Positions 1 to 9,449 of a stretch of 64,000 nt of DNA are shown one piece after another. The notes under the pieces were generated by a model. It was not told the origin of the DNA. It saw nothing but the letters and a program-made list of their open reading frames with translations, and did not search any database. The stretch spans positions 34,991 through 98,990 of the forward strand of contig JAFWDK010000001.1 of assembly GCA_017513085.1 (NCBI GenBank), given 5' to 3'. Numbering within the stretch: the first letter of the stretch is position 1; each line of letters starts with the position of its first letter. Origin of the DNA: Clostridiales bacterium (GTDB lineage Bacteria > Bacillota > Clostridia > Saccharofermentanales > Saccharofermentanaceae). The position numbers and the translations under genes were made by a program.

Positions 1-171
1 TTTGAAGGCAGCAAATTCCCGATACCAAAAGAGTATGATCTGTTTTTAAGAACGATGTATGGAGATTACTGGAAACTGCCTCCTGAAGAAAAAAGGGTAA
101 GCCACCACGCTGATAGCGTGGTCGTAACGATCAGTGATACGATTGCGGAAGAAATAGGGATAAAACCATGA
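1..171 (+). CDS. LicD family protein, C-terminal fragment
   Basis: The reading frame is open from the first base and ends in TGA at 169-171, giving 56 residues. The segment reads FEGSKFPIPKEYDLFLRTMY followed by GDYWKLPP, which is the typical C-terminal end of LicD proteins (phospho-substituent transfer to teichoic acids or glycans; LicD of Haemophilus and pneumococcus handles phosphocholine). The start lies upstream of the window. Its stop overlaps the next start as ATGA, so it is translationally coupled to the cytidylyltransferase fusion. The substrate cannot be told from this fragment. Confidence 0.8.
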   Translation, partial: FEGSKFPIPKEYDLFLRTMYGDYWKLPPEEKRVSHHADSVVVTISDTIAEEIGIKP

Positions 172-1520
172 AAACAGTAATAACATACGGTGTTTTTGAT
201 CTTTATCATGAGGGACATGAAAACCTCTTAAGACGCGCGAAAGCATTGGGAGATCGTCTGATCGTCGGAGTGACGTCGAACGAATTCACAAAACAGCGAG
301 GAAAGCTTCTGCTTGCAGACAGTTTGGATATTCGTATGGCGAATGTTCGAAACTGTCCGTATGTTGATGAGGTTATTCTGGAAGATCATTACGGGCAGAA
401 GGCTGAGGATATACAAAAGTATCGTGCCGATGTGTTTGTAGTTGGAGATGACTGGAAAGGTAAATTCGACTATCTCCGCAAATGGTGCGAAGTGGTCTAT
501 CTTCCCCGCACCCCCGGTATTTCTTCATCTTCTCTGCGTACTGCTCCCTATCCGAAAATCTCTTTCGGAGTCGTAGGAAGCGGCCGGATCGTCAGACGTT
601 TTCTTGAGGAAATAAAGACTGTGCATGGTGGTGTGCATGCGGAGCAAATCTATAATCCGCATCGTGAAAGCGCGGAGAGAGCCGCGGCTGAACATCCGGA
701 TCTGTCTGTCTGTGACAGCTATCCGAATATGCTGAAACTGTGTGACGCTGTATATATTGCCTCTCCTCACGAGACGCATTATGCGTACGCAAAAGAAGCG
801 CTGCAGGAAGGGAAACACGTTCTCTGTGAAAAACCTCTGGCCTTGAAAGAAGCTGAAGCCAAAGAACTTTTTGCGATCGCGGAAGAAAAATCGCTGGTTC
901 TGATGGAGGCAGTCAAGACTGCCTATTGTCCGGGCTTTACCAGATTGCTCTCGATCATTGAAACCGGCTTTATCGGCGAAGTCAGGGACGTCGAGTGTTC
1001 TTTTACAAAGCTCACCGCTCCGGACGTCCGCGAGCGAACAGACACCGAATACGGCGGCGCCTTTACCGAACTCGCTTCCTATACCTTACTGCCGGTGCTC
1101 AAACTTCTCGGCTGCAAGGATCTGCAGGTTCGTTTTGATAGTCAGTTTGATGAAAATGGGATCGATCTGTATACAAAAGCATATATTTCAAATGGGAAAG
1201 CTTTATCCTGCGGAAAAACAGGCCTTGGCGTCAAAACCGAAGGGAGTATGATCGTAGCCGGTACAGATGGCTATATCCGCGTAGAAGCACCTTGGTGGAA
1301 AACATCCAGATTTTCGATCCATCATGAAGACCCGCAGGATATTCAGGACTTCAAAGTTTACTTCGCAGGAGAAGGCCTTCGTTACGAAATAGCCGAGTTT
1401 GTTGACCGCATTCAGGGCTGGCATACATCGGATTATCATTTAACAAAAGAGGAATCGATCACAATGGCGAGGATCTTTGAACAATATCTGGAATATCGGA
1501 AAGGACTGAGGGAAGAATGA
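168..1520 (+). CDS. TagD-like cytidylyltransferase fused to Gfo/Idh/MocA oxidoreductase
   Basis: This 450-residue protein has two domains. Residues 1-125 form a nucleotidyltransferase of the glycerol-3-phosphate cytidylyltransferase type, with HEGH at 14-17 and the RTPGISSS motif at 114-121, both expected for CTP binding. Residues 129-450 form a Gfo/Idh/MocA NAD(P)-dependent oxidoreductase with GVVGSGRI near 134-141 and the hallmark EKP at 221-223. The likely role is to make a CDP-activated alcohol, with the oxidoreductase domain producing or modifying the alcohol from a sugar phosphate. The start overlaps the preceding LicD stop and its end overlaps the next gene by ATGA, so the CDP product probably feeds the LicD transferases. 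The exact substrate (glycerol, ribitol, choline-like or other) is not visible. Confidence 0.82.
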   Translation: MKTVITYGVFDLYHEGHENLLRRAKALGDRLIVGVTSNEFTKQRGKLLLADSLDIRMANVRNCPYVDEVILEDHYGQKAEDIQKYRADVFVVGDDWKGKFDYLRKWCEVVYLPRTPGISSSSLRTAPYPKISFGVVGSGRIVRRFLEEIKTVHGGVHAEQIYNPHRESAERAAAEHPDLSVCDSYPNMLKLCDAVYIASPHETHYAYAKEALQEGKHVLCEKPLALKEAEAKELFAIAEEKSLVLMEAVKTAYCPGFTRLLSIIETGFIGEVRDVECSFTKLTAPDVRERTDTEYGGAFTELASYTLLPVLKLLGCKDLQVRFDSQFDENGIDLYTKAYISNGKALSCGKTGLGVKTEGSMIVAGTDGYIRVEAPWWKTSRFSIHHEDPQDIQDFKVYFAGEGLRYEIAEFVDRIQGWHTSDYHLTKEESITMARIFEQYLEYRKGLREE

Positions 1521-2800
1521 AAAACGGAACGAGAGATTTCGTTTCGGCTCTTTCGCAGACGGTTTTGAAGGGGAAACGGGTCGATGAAAAAACCGGATAT
1601 CTCGTAAATGAAGATAACTGTTCGGTCAATTTCGAACCTGTTTTCGTATCAAAAGGAGAGACGGTAGTATCTCAAATCCCGTTCCGTCTTTATTTCTATC
1701 ACCCCGAGATCCAGACAGACCTTATTCATACATATGCCTATGATCCCGACAGTAATTACACGACGTATGATCCGGAGCTCTCTGTATTTACAGAGATCCG
1801 CGAGAAAACGATAGAGCAGGACGGTTATATCCGGCTTGTCTTTGAATGTAAGGAAGAAAAAGCCTTAACAGAATTGGTTCAGTTTCCGGACAGGAAAGAA
1901 CATACACTGGTTCAAAAACCATACTTTGCAGAAGAGCAAAAGAGAATGGCAGAGAGACTGAGCACGCTGAGAGAAGATGAGGATACCTGCCTGCTTCTTC
2001 TGGCGGATACGCACTATGGGTACGGAAGCGTATTTCCGGAGTCTGCCGAGAATCTCAAAAAGCTCAGCCAGGAGATCCATCCGGAGGCTCTGATCCATCT
2101 TGGCGATCTGACGGATGGCGCACAGTCCACAAAGATCAGTATCGAAATGACAAAACGGGTATTACACGGATTGCAGGACTGCGGAGTTCCGGTCGAACTG
2201 TGTATCGGCAATCACGACGGAAACTACTTCCGCGGAAATAAGGATGTCTTCAGCAAGAAGCGGCGCGAAGATCTTTATTTGAACGGAAGAAGCGAAGACC
2301 GGAGAGTGGATATACCGGGTAAAGACCTGTCTCTGCTGTTTCTGTCAACTTTTGATCCGACGAGAAAGGAACGCTATGGTTTTTCCACACAGACGATCTG
2401 GAATTGTCTGTGGCTTTTAAAGGGAAAACCAAGAAAGAATAAACTGCTGGTCTTTTCACATGTTCCGCCGGTCGGAGAGATGCACTACTGGGATCCGCAT
2501 ATTCACAACAGCAAATGGATGATGAAACTTCTGAACCGCCATCAGAGACGGTATCACGATATACTTGCGTACATTCACGGTCATAACCATGCCGACAGCA
2601 TTTACCGCAAGCAATCATTCCCGATCATCGGGATCGCCTCCAATAAGCCGGAGGATTTCCTTGACCGCAAGCCCGGAGGAACGACAACACCGCCGCGGAA
2701 ACAGGGGGATGTCACACAGGAGTGTTTTGATGTGCTCCTGGTAAAGAAGGAGAAAGTGTATTTCCTTCGTTACGGAGCAGGAGAGGACCGGGCAGTATGA
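1517..2800 (+). CDS. Calcineurin-like metallophosphoesterase
   Basis: The 427-residue protein has an N-terminal beta-rich region of about 155 residues, then a metallophosphoesterase domain. The metal ligands are visible in order: DTH at 164-166, GDLTDG at 196-201, GNHDG at 231-235, SH at 314-315 and HGHNH at 354-358. No signal peptide is seen, so it acts in the cytoplasm. It starts on an ATGA overlap with the upstream fusion gene and ends on an ATGA overlap with a LicD gene, which ties it to the phospho-glycan pathway. Trimming of a phosphodiester or a CDP-linked intermediate is plausible but inferred. Confidence 0.8.
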   Translation: MKNGTRDFVSALSQTVLKGKRVDEKTGYLVNEDNCSVNFEPVFVSKGETVVSQIPFRLYFYHPEIQTDLIHTYAYDPDSNYTTYDPELSVFTEIREKTIEQDGYIRLVFECKEEKALTELVQFPDRKEHTLVQKPYFAEEQKRMAERLSTLREDEDTCLLLLADTHYGYGSVFPESAENLKKLSQEIHPEALIHLGDLTDGAQSTKISIEMTKRVLHGLQDCGVPVELCIGNHDGNYFRGNKDVFSKKRREDLYLNGRSEDRRVDIPGKDLSLLFLSTFDPTRKERYGFSTQTIWNCLWLLKGKPRKNKLLVFSHVPPVGEMHYWDPHIHNSKWMMKLLNRHQRRYHDILAYIHGHNHADSIYRKQSFPIIGIASNKPEDFLDRKPGGTTTPPRKQGDVTQECFDVLLVKKEKVYFLRYGAGEDRAV

Positions 2801-3615
2801 TCCATTATGATCAGGAAACTCTCCGCAGGATCCAGCTCGTTCAGCTCGGGCTTCTTCAGGAAGCGGACCGGATCTGCCGCAAACATGATATTCCCTATGT
2901 GATCATTGCCGGCACGCTTTTAGGAGCGGTCCGCCATAAGGGCTTTATTCCCTGGGATGATGATGCGGATATCGCTTTGCTGCGGGAAGATTACGACCGA
3001 TTCGCAGAAGCTTGTGCGGAAGATCTTGACACAGAGAATTTCTATTTTCAGGATCACCGGGTCACGCCCGGTTACCGTTGGGGATACGGAAAGCTGCGTC
3101 GGAAAGACAGCCTTTTTCTCCGCGAGCATCAGGAGCATATGCCTTATGAACAGGGAGTATTTATCGATGTTTTTCCGCTGGACGCTGTCCCGCAGAGCCG
3201 CATTGGAAGAACGCTCAAAAACTTCGAATGTTTTTTGATCCGCAAAACACTGTATGCTCCGGTAGGACGGGTTGCGGACAGAAGTGTTTTTAAAAGGAGA
3301 CTGTATGACCTGCTGTCAAAGATCCCGGAACAAAGAGTCTTCGGACATCTGGAAAAAATGATCAAAAAAGCCGGAAATACCCAGTCTGAATGGGTCCGCA
3401 TTTTAATGTTCCCGACACCGAATAAGGAATACGGATATCTGCGCCGCTGGTATCTTGAAAGAGAAAAGATCCTTTTTGAAGGGGTCCCGTTTTACGGCAT
3501 CAAAGATACAGACGGATATCTGACATTTAAATTCGGTGATTATATGACTCTTCCGCCGGAAAGTGGAAGAAAGACACATCCAGTTTCACAGCTGAAACTG
3601 CCGGAGAAGATATGA
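2797..3615 (+). CDS. LicD family phosphotransferase
   Basis: This is a complete 272-residue LicD protein. The nucleotidyltransferase-fold core is seen as GTLLGAVRH at 39-47 and the acidic metal-binding WDDDAD at 53-58. The C-terminal region has the usual FKFGDYMTLPPESGR ending. LicD proteins transfer a phospho-alcohol from a CDP donor onto a glycan; the cytidylyltransferase encoded just upstream could supply that donor. Both ends overlap neighbours by ATGA. It is the second of three LicD modules in this locus, suggesting several distinct phospho-substituents or attachment points. Confidence 0.85.
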   Translation: MIHYDQETLRRIQLVQLGLLQEADRICRKHDIPYVIIAGTLLGAVRHKGFIPWDDDADIALLREDYDRFAEACAEDLDTENFYFQDHRVTPGYRWGYGKLRRKDSLFLREHQEHMPYEQGVFIDVFPLDAVPQSRIGRTLKNFECFLIRKTLYAPVGRVADRSVFKRRLYDLLSKIPEQRVFGHLEKMIKKAGNTQSEWVRILMFPTPNKEYGYLRRWYLEREKILFEGVPFYGIKDTDGYLTFKFGDYMTLPPESGRKTHPVSQLKLPEKI

Positions 3616-4394
3616 ATTCCGAGGAAATCAAAGAATTGCTGAAACAACAGGAGTACAGCATTTTTGGCACGGGATACGTATCCCGTATGCTTTTGCGCGC
3701 TTTAAAAAAACAGAAACTGTCAGATAATCTGCAGACTTTCTGCCGCAGCGAAGTCACTCCCGGTGAAACGTTTCAGGGCTACCCGGTGATCTCGGCGGAA
3801 AAAGCGCTGCAAAGCGGAAACCCGATCCTGCTCGGTATCCACGACGGAGGAAAGGGCTCTGTTGCCGGCGCTGACAAAATGATCCGCGCTTATCCTTATC
3901 TGAAAGACTGGCTGTTTGGCGATCCGCTGCAGAGACAGGTCATTTTGAAAACAGATGAAATACGGCAAAGACAGCCGCAGGACCAATATTGGATCGCGGC
4001 TCGTTATGCCGGAATTGAAGGGATCGCTGAAAACGATCCGGAAAAGAAAGAGATCTATCTGCGCGCAATGTCGATGCACTGTTCCCGGGAAACGGCGGAA
4101 CAACGTTTAAGATCACTGGATGCATTGATGAAAGAGGCGGAGAAAAACGGTCTAGATCCCGAGAGACCTGTTGTTCTTGATACGGACTTCCGGGTCATTG
4201 ACGGTCTGCATCGCCTGGCTGTTGCTGCCTGGCTGAATATTGATGAGATCCATGCGGATATCTATCCGTCAGACGACGTCTATTTGGATCTTTTCGGAGA
4301 AAAGAACCGGCTCAGTGAAGCGGCCTTGCGAAGAAACGGATTTAAAGAAACGGAGATCGAGTATCTCAGGGAGTGCAGGAGGAAATGCGGATGA
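3612..4394 (+). CDS. Unrecognised protein with Rossmann-like N-terminus and ParB/Srx-like motif
   Basis: I do not recognise this 260-residue protein as a named family. Residues about 13-100 resemble a short Rossmann-type module starting with YSIFGTGYVSRM. Residues about 150-215 contain VLDTDFRVIDGLHRLAVAA, which resembles the DG-x-HR-x-A signature of ParB/sulfiredoxin-fold domains; such folds include nucleotide-using kinases and ADP-serine enzymes as well as DNA-binding ParB. It is translationally coupled on both sides, so a role in glycan substituent transfer or precursor handling is more likely than DNA binding. Function is unknown. Confidence 0.6.
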   Translation: MNSEEIKELLKQQEYSIFGTGYVSRMLLRALKKQKLSDNLQTFCRSEVTPGETFQGYPVISAEKALQSGNPILLGIHDGGKGSVAGADKMIRAYPYLKDWLFGDPLQRQVILKTDEIRQRQPQDQYWIAARYAGIEGIAENDPEKKEIYLRAMSMHCSRETAEQRLRSLDALMKEAEKNGLDPERPVVLDTDFRVIDGLHRLAVAAWLNIDEIHADIYPSDDVYLDLFGEKNRLSEAALRRNGFKETEIEYLRECRRKCG

Positions 4395-5968
4395 TAAAAG
4401 AATTGGTTACGTTGATCCTGCCGGTCTATAATGTCGCGGATTATATCGATCAGTGCATGGAGACGGTGACTGCCCAGACCTATCCCGATCTTGAGATCCT
4501 TTTGATCAACGACGGTTCAACAGATGACTCTTTGAGAGTATTGCGGAAATGGGAAGATGCGGATAAGCGTGTCCGTGTTATTGATAAAAAGAACGAAGGC
4601 GTTGCAGCAACGCGCAATCTGGGTGTTCACGAGGCGAAAGGCACCGTCATTGGGTTTGTCGATCCGGATGACTGGCTGGATCTTTCGTATGTTGAAAAAC
4701 TGCTTTCAAAAATGCAGGAAGAGGACGCGGAATATGTTGAATGCGATCTCTGGCGCGTTGACGGAAGGACCGGCAAGATGATCTACCGTTCCTGCGGAAG
4801 TCGGATGGGCGTTCCCTATACGCACGAGGAACATATGAAATACGGTCCGACCGCAACATATAAAGCCCTGAGCCGTAAGGCTCTTTGGGATCGCTATGAT
4901 CTGCATATGCCGTCCTGTTCCTTCGAGTCTCCGGCGATCTATTCGCTGATCCTGACACTAAGCAAAAAGAACTCCTATGTACCGGAGGCATTGTATTATT
5001 ACCGCCGATTCCGCCCGGCTTCTTTGGTTGAGACAGGGTATTCCGCAGATCCTTTGCTTGGTGTGGAAGCGATGAATTTTCTGGTAAGCGAATTCAAACG
5101 CTGCGGGATCTACGACCAGTATAAAAGTGTACTTTCTTCCGTTGTTACTTACAGACTGAATGATATTCTTGCGATGCAATATCATCGTAAACCGTCTAAT
5201 GACTTTCAAAAACTCGTAAAAGCTTACGAGGACCTGCGATCCCGGCTTTTTCCACAAAACCATCAGGAACGTTACGTGGTATTCGGGGGATATAATCTAA
5301 ACCGCATCCTCCTCCATATGGACATGCTGCAGAATCCTGTCCTGCGTTTCAATTTCTGCAGTCTGATATCTCTGTCAAAGAAACGTGAGAGGACTTACCC
5401 GATTCATCACAAAAACCGTTATCGCGAGATCATGCTTGAGAAGGAAGAAAAACAGTCCTATTTCAGGACAATTGAGGAAATACGGCCGGCTTATCTTTTT
5501 ATGGATCTTTTGGAAGAACGATTTGACATACTGGAAAGCGACTCATACCGAACTTTGAGTGATGCCAGAGAAGGAGCGGATGAACAGATCGAAGGAAGAA
5601 GAATCCCGCGAAACAGCAAAGAATGTACAGAACTGTGGAAAAGAAGTTTTGATCATTTTTTCGGTTCAAATATTGAGATCCTGCCTCAACTGAAGGTTAT
5701 TGTTTTGGAAAACTATTTGAGCGAAAAAGTCGGGGATCCGCACGGGCAGAAAGACTTTCCTGAAATCGGAAAGATAAGGGAAACAAATGCCGTTTTGAAG
5801 GATTACTACGCATTTATCAAAGAGAATTACCCACAGATCCAAGTTGTTCATACATCTGACCTGTCGCTGTACTATACTGATACGCACTTTGAATACGGAG
5901 CTGTGCCTTCTCATCTAAACGAGATCGTGAATCAGCAGATCGCAGAAAGAGCGGGAGAGTATCTATGA
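4391..5968 (+). CDS. GT2 glycosyltransferase with C-terminal DUF6270-like domain
   Basis: I choose ATG 4391, because AGGAGG at 4377-4382 lies 8 bases upstream and the start then forms an ATGA overlap with the previous stop, as elsewhere in the locus; a GTG at 4373 is the longer alternative. The 525-residue protein begins with a GT-A fold domain (TLILPVYNVADYID, then GFVDPDDW as the metal site). After about residue 270 comes a second domain beginning RYVVFGGYNLNRILLHM and continuing with SLISLSKKR and AYLFMDLLEERFDIL, which recalls DUF6270-type SGNH-like domains, although their usual GSCVSRD nucleophile motif is not evident. It probably adds a sugar to the exported glycan at the inner face of the membrane. 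Confidence 0.75.
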   Translation: MIKELVTLILPVYNVADYIDQCMETVTAQTYPDLEILLINDGSTDDSLRVLRKWEDADKRVRVIDKKNEGVAATRNLGVHEAKGTVIGFVDPDDWLDLSYVEKLLSKMQEEDAEYVECDLWRVDGRTGKMIYRSCGSRMGVPYTHEEHMKYGPTATYKALSRKALWDRYDLHMPSCSFESPAIYSLILTLSKKNSYVPEALYYYRRFRPASLVETGYSADPLLGVEAMNFLVSEFKRCGIYDQYKSVLSSVVTYRLNDILAMQYHRKPSNDFQKLVKAYEDLRSRLFPQNHQERYVVFGGYNLNRILLHMDMLQNPVLRFNFCSLISLSKKRERTYPIHHKNRYREIMLEKEEKQSYFRTIEEIRPAYLFMDLLEERFDILESDSYRTLSDAREGADEQIEGRRIPRNSKECTELWKRSFDHFFGSNIEILPQLKVIVLENYLSEKVGDPHGQKDFPEIGKIRETNAVLKDYYAFIKENYPQIQVVHTSDLSLYYTDTHFEYGAVPSHLNEIVNQQIAERAGEYL

Positions 5969-6870
5969 TCAAACAAAAAACATACAGAGTATTCATCTGG
6001 GGCGTATCCGCAATCTATAATCGGCATTTGCTGAATCTTAAGTACAGAGAAGATCACGGTGAAATCGAAGTCTTAGGAGTCTATGACCGCGATATCTGCT
6101 GCGGAAGCAAATTGGATGGCTATCGGCTAGTCAGAAAAGAACAGATCGTGGAGACTCCGCACGATTTTGTAATCGTGATGGCAAAGTGGACAGAAAAAGT
6201 GATCACCGAAGAGTATCTCGAACTTGGCGGTAAGCGGGAAAAGATCCTTCCTTACCGGATCCTGGATGTTCCGGGACTGACATTAGAACAGTATGAAACG
6301 ATAAGGAACGCGCATTTTTCCATTATTTCAAGTGACTGTTTTGGCGGTATGCTGTCCCACACATTGAATCTGCCGTTTTTGTCTCCTTTTGTGAATCTGT
6401 GGATCGAATCGGGCGATTATCTCAAAATCGCCGGCGACTTGAAACACTATATGAGTATTGCTCCCCGATTTGTCCGCTTCCAGGAAGCGATGGGACCGTT
6501 TGACGAAAAACAATATCCGGTTCTGAAGGTGGGTGATGTCACTCTCTACTGCAATCATGACCGCGATCCGGAGGAGGCGATCGCAAAATGGGAAAGACGG
6601 AAACAGCGCATTAATTACGGAGCGCTGCTGCTGACCTCTCTGGTGAACGACAGAGATGCTGAAAAGAAATTGAAGCTATACAAAGGTTATACGCGTAAAA
6701 TGATCTTTACCGGTTATCCTGATCCGGAACCGGATTCCATATACTTACCTTCCGAAGGAAGGCAGCCTCTTGATCAGCTGCACCGTTCAGTAACCGAACC
6801 GGGAAGCATGTTCGATCTCTATTCGCTCTTTTTTGGAAAAGTGAAATACCGCCGCAGTATGGAGGGCTAG
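5965..6870 (+). CDS. DUF1919 family protein with N-terminal Rossmann-like module
   Basis: The 301-residue protein starts on an ATGA overlap. Residues about 6-95 form a small alpha/beta module beginning YRVFIWGVSAIYNRHLL. Residues about 112-240 match DUF1919, seen as SIISSDCFGGMLSHTL, then LSPFVNLWIESGDYLKI and later LLLTSLVNDRD. DUF1919 proteins are found in exopolysaccharide and capsule loci and are thought to be glycosyltransferase-related, but their reaction is not established to my knowledge. Its neighbours are glycosyltransferases, consistent with that. Confidence 0.72.
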   Translation: MIKQKTYRVFIWGVSAIYNRHLLNLKYREDHGEIEVLGVYDRDICCGSKLDGYRLVRKEQIVETPHDFVIVMAKWTEKVITEEYLELGGKREKILPYRILDVPGLTLEQYETIRNAHFSIISSDCFGGMLSHTLNLPFLSPFVNLWIESGDYLKIAGDLKHYMSIAPRFVRFQEAMGPFDEKQYPVLKVGDVTLYCNHDRDPEEAIAKWERRKQRINYGALLLTSLVNDRDAEKKLKLYKGYTRKMIFTGYPDPEPDSIYLPSEGRQPLDQLHRSVTEPGSMFDLYSLFFGKVKYRRSMEG

Positions 6871-6875
6871 AAGAA

Positions 6876-8222
6876 ATGTTAACCACACGAACGATTGCAA
6901 TATGGGGAATGGGCGTATTCGGTCAGAAAATGCTAATAGCGCTTAAGGAATACTATTCCGATGTTTATTCTGTTGCTGCTTTGTTTGACAGATCTCCTAA
7001 AAAAAGCGGAACAGAATACGAAGGTCTGTTGATCAAGGAACCTTCAGAAATAAAGAAAGAATATGCTGCGGGTTTGTTTGAAGCAGTAATGGTCTGCATA
7101 AAATTCGGAGACGCAAGAACCGAAGCCGTCCGGAGTTTGCAGGAATGGGGCATTCCGTTGTTTTATCCCGGGACTGAAGACAGTTTTACGGATCATACGC
7201 AGTTTGAACAGACAGAAAGTCCGTCTTATCAGATAGATCAAAAAGGGTACGATGTATGGGAATTCACGAATATATTCGGAATCAAAGCACTGCATTTTGA
7301 TTCGGAATCTATGTTTCTGTTCAACGGAGAAGGAAAAGTGTTGCTGGAACAATGGGATGCGTATCCGGAAGATGAGCAATACGCATTACGCTTATATTTC
7401 CCGATCCGGTTCGATCAGCCGCCGGCTGAAAAAGTCATGTTAAGAGGTGAATGGTGTATTCTGACAAAACTGTTCGCAGGAAACTACTGGCACTTCGTGA
7501 ATGAAGGAATGGATTGTGTAGCATTGCTTGAAGGAGCCGGTTACACAGGAAAATATCTGGTTCCGGATTGCGACTTCAATAAAGAGCTTCTTGTAATAAT
7601 GGGGATCGATGAGAACCGTATCTGCTCAGCTGCTGGCCTGGACAACGAAACTGTTTATCAATTCGAGAAACTTGTTTTTTGCCACCAAAGGAAAAGAAAC
7701 TATCGGGAAAGCGCAGATGTTCTGTCCCGCGTTGGAGACAGACTGAAAAAACACCTGAAAACTGATTCGAGCCTGCCAAAAAGGATCCACATTAAACGGA
7801 TCGGTTCGCGAAAACTTCTGAACGGCGAAGAGATCAGCAGTCAATATGGATTTGTGACGATCATCCCCGAAGAATACAGTGTAAAGGAACAAATGGAGTT
7901 CTTCTACAATGCAGATATCGTTTTAAGCGAACATGGCGCGAATTCAACCAATTACGTCTGCATGAGACCGGGTTCGGTATTTGTAGAAACGTTCAACAAT
8001 TCCTGGAAGTATCCGTTTAATCTTTACGGAACTTATGCATGCGGAATTCATTATCTGCCCGTAAGTGATCTGAAACCGGCAGATAATGATCCGCAGGGGA
8101 AAACAAAAGATTACAAAATCGACGAGACAATGTTGCGGACATCGATTGAAAACGCAATCTTGATTAGCAAAGGAGACAAGCTTCTATATGACAAAAGTAT
8201 CCGTAATCATTCCGGTATATAA
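6876..8222 (+). CDS. GT61 (DUF563) family glycosyltransferase with N-terminal Rossmann-like module
   Basis: This 448-residue protein has an N-terminal module starting RTIAIWGMGVFGQKML (residues about 5-105), then a GT61/DUF563 domain. Diagnostic stretches are AGNYWHFVNEGMDCVALLE near residue 208, the SEHGANSTNYVCMRPGS segment near 351 and VFVETFNN just after. GT61 enzymes transfer pentoses or hexosamines; since the locus also encodes a UDP-xylose synthase, xylosyl transfer is an attractive but unproven possibility. It follows the DUF1919 gene by 5 bases and overlaps the next gene by 35. Confidence 0.78.
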   Translation: MLTTRTIAIWGMGVFGQKMLIALKEYYSDVYSVAALFDRSPKKSGTEYEGLLIKEPSEIKKEYAAGLFEAVMVCIKFGDARTEAVRSLQEWGIPLFYPGTEDSFTDHTQFEQTESPSYQIDQKGYDVWEFTNIFGIKALHFDSESMFLFNGEGKVLLEQWDAYPEDEQYALRLYFPIRFDQPPAEKVMLRGEWCILTKLFAGNYWHFVNEGMDCVALLEGAGYTGKYLVPDCDFNKELLVIMGIDENRICSAAGLDNETVYQFEKLVFCHQRKRNYRESADVLSRVGDRLKKHLKTDSSLPKRIHIKRIGSRKLLNGEEISSQYGFVTIIPEEYSVKEQMEFFYNADIVLSEHGANSTNYVCMRPGSVFVETFNNSWKYPFNLYGTYACGIHYLPVSDLKPADNDPQGKTKDYKIDETMLRTSIENAILISKGDKLLYDKSIRNHSGI

Positions 8223-9429
8223 CACAGAAAAATACCTTCCGGCCTGCCTGGAAAGTGTGCTGTCACAGACTCTTCCGGACCTTGAAGTCATCTGCATTGA
8301 TGATGCTTCACCGGATCGCTGCGGGCAGATCCTCGATGAATACGCCGGGAAAGACCAAAGGGTAAGAGTCTTTCATCTTGAAGAAAACCACAGGCAGGGA
8401 TACGGGCGCAATCTCGGCATTCAAAACGCAACCGGTGATTATCTTTATTTTCTTGATTCAGATGATATGATCGAGGCCGATGCTTTGAAAGAACTCAGTG
8501 AGATTTCGGATCAAAAAAACCTGGATGCCGTGTTTTTTGATGCGCAGAATCACTTCGAATCCGAAGATCTCCGAAGTGTATATACACCTGCTTTTGAGGA
8601 TCGGAAAGGAACATATCCGGATCATCCGGTCGAGGGGAAAGAACTCTTTGATCTGTTTATGGAACAAAAGGAATGGACCTGTTATCCACAGCGTATTTTT
8701 TGGAGACGCAGCTTCATCCTTGAGGAGGGCACACTCAATCCTGTAGGATCCGAACACGAAGATGAGTATTTCGCATTCGCCGGAATCCTAACGGCAAAAC
8801 GGGCTATGTATATTCCGAAGCAGTATTTCATTCTGCGGATCCGCCCAAACTCCGTAATGACCAGCAGGATCCTTCCGAAGAATTTTCATGGTTATTTAAT
8901 GAATTATTACTGGATGAGCCGTTTTGTTGCGGAAAGAGATCTGCACACAAAGGCCGGAGATCTGAATATCATCCGCATGTATGAACGCTGCTGTACTTTC
9001 TATGACAGACTATCCGGTGAATTTGACCTTCGCGAAATCTGCAGCCACAGGGAATTGGATAAGATCCTGTTTGAATGTTTCGAAATACATCTCAAAGCAA
9101 AAAAACAAATGAGTATGATCGATCCCGGCGTAATGGAAAGAATCCGTTCCTGTGCGCATCTGTATATTTACGGAGCCGGCATTGTTGCGGACAAATTTGC
9201 CAAAGAGATCCTGATGCAGAAGGATATTCCTTTAGATGGTTTCCTCGTCACCGAAACAAAAGGAAATGCTCAGATCTTATACGGGAGAAGAATACAGGCT
9301 TTTGAAAGCACAAAACTGCCGGAAGATTCCCTGGTCGTGGTTGCCGTCGGGAAAACTCTGCGAAGCGAAGTGTGTGCTATTCTGGAAAAGAGCGGCGTTA
9401 ACTGGATCTATTACCGTGACCAGGAGTAA
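8188..9429 (+). CDS. GT2 glycosyltransferase with C-terminal Rossmann-like module
   Basis: The start ATG 8188 follows AAAGGAG (8169-8175) and lies inside the end of the GT61 gene. Residues 1-220 form a GT-A domain (VSVIIPVYNTEKYLPACLES, then YLYFLDSDDMIEAD with the DSDD metal motif). Residues about 320-413 form an alpha/beta module (HLYIYGAGIVADKFAKEI), here at the C-terminus rather than the N-terminus as in the adjacent genes. It is probably a membrane-associated sugar transferase of the exported polymer. Donor and acceptor are unknown. Confidence 0.8.
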   Translation: MTKVSVIIPVYNTEKYLPACLESVLSQTLPDLEVICIDDASPDRCGQILDEYAGKDQRVRVFHLEENHRQGYGRNLGIQNATGDYLYFLDSDDMIEADALKELSEISDQKNLDAVFFDAQNHFESEDLRSVYTPAFEDRKGTYPDHPVEGKELFDLFMEQKEWTCYPQRIFWRRSFILEEGTLNPVGSEHEDEYFAFAGILTAKRAMYIPKQYFILRIRPNSVMTSRILPKNFHGYLMNYYWMSRFVAERDLHTKAGDLNIIRMYERCCTFYDRLSGEFDLREICSHRELDKILFECFEIHLKAKKQMSMIDPGVMERIRSCAHLYIYGAGIVADKFAKEILMQKDIPLDGFLVTETKGNAQILYGRRIQAFESTKLPEDSLVVVAVGKTLRSEVCAILEKSGVNWIYYRDQE

Positions 9430-9449
9430 AACACAGGTTTTTTGATTCT

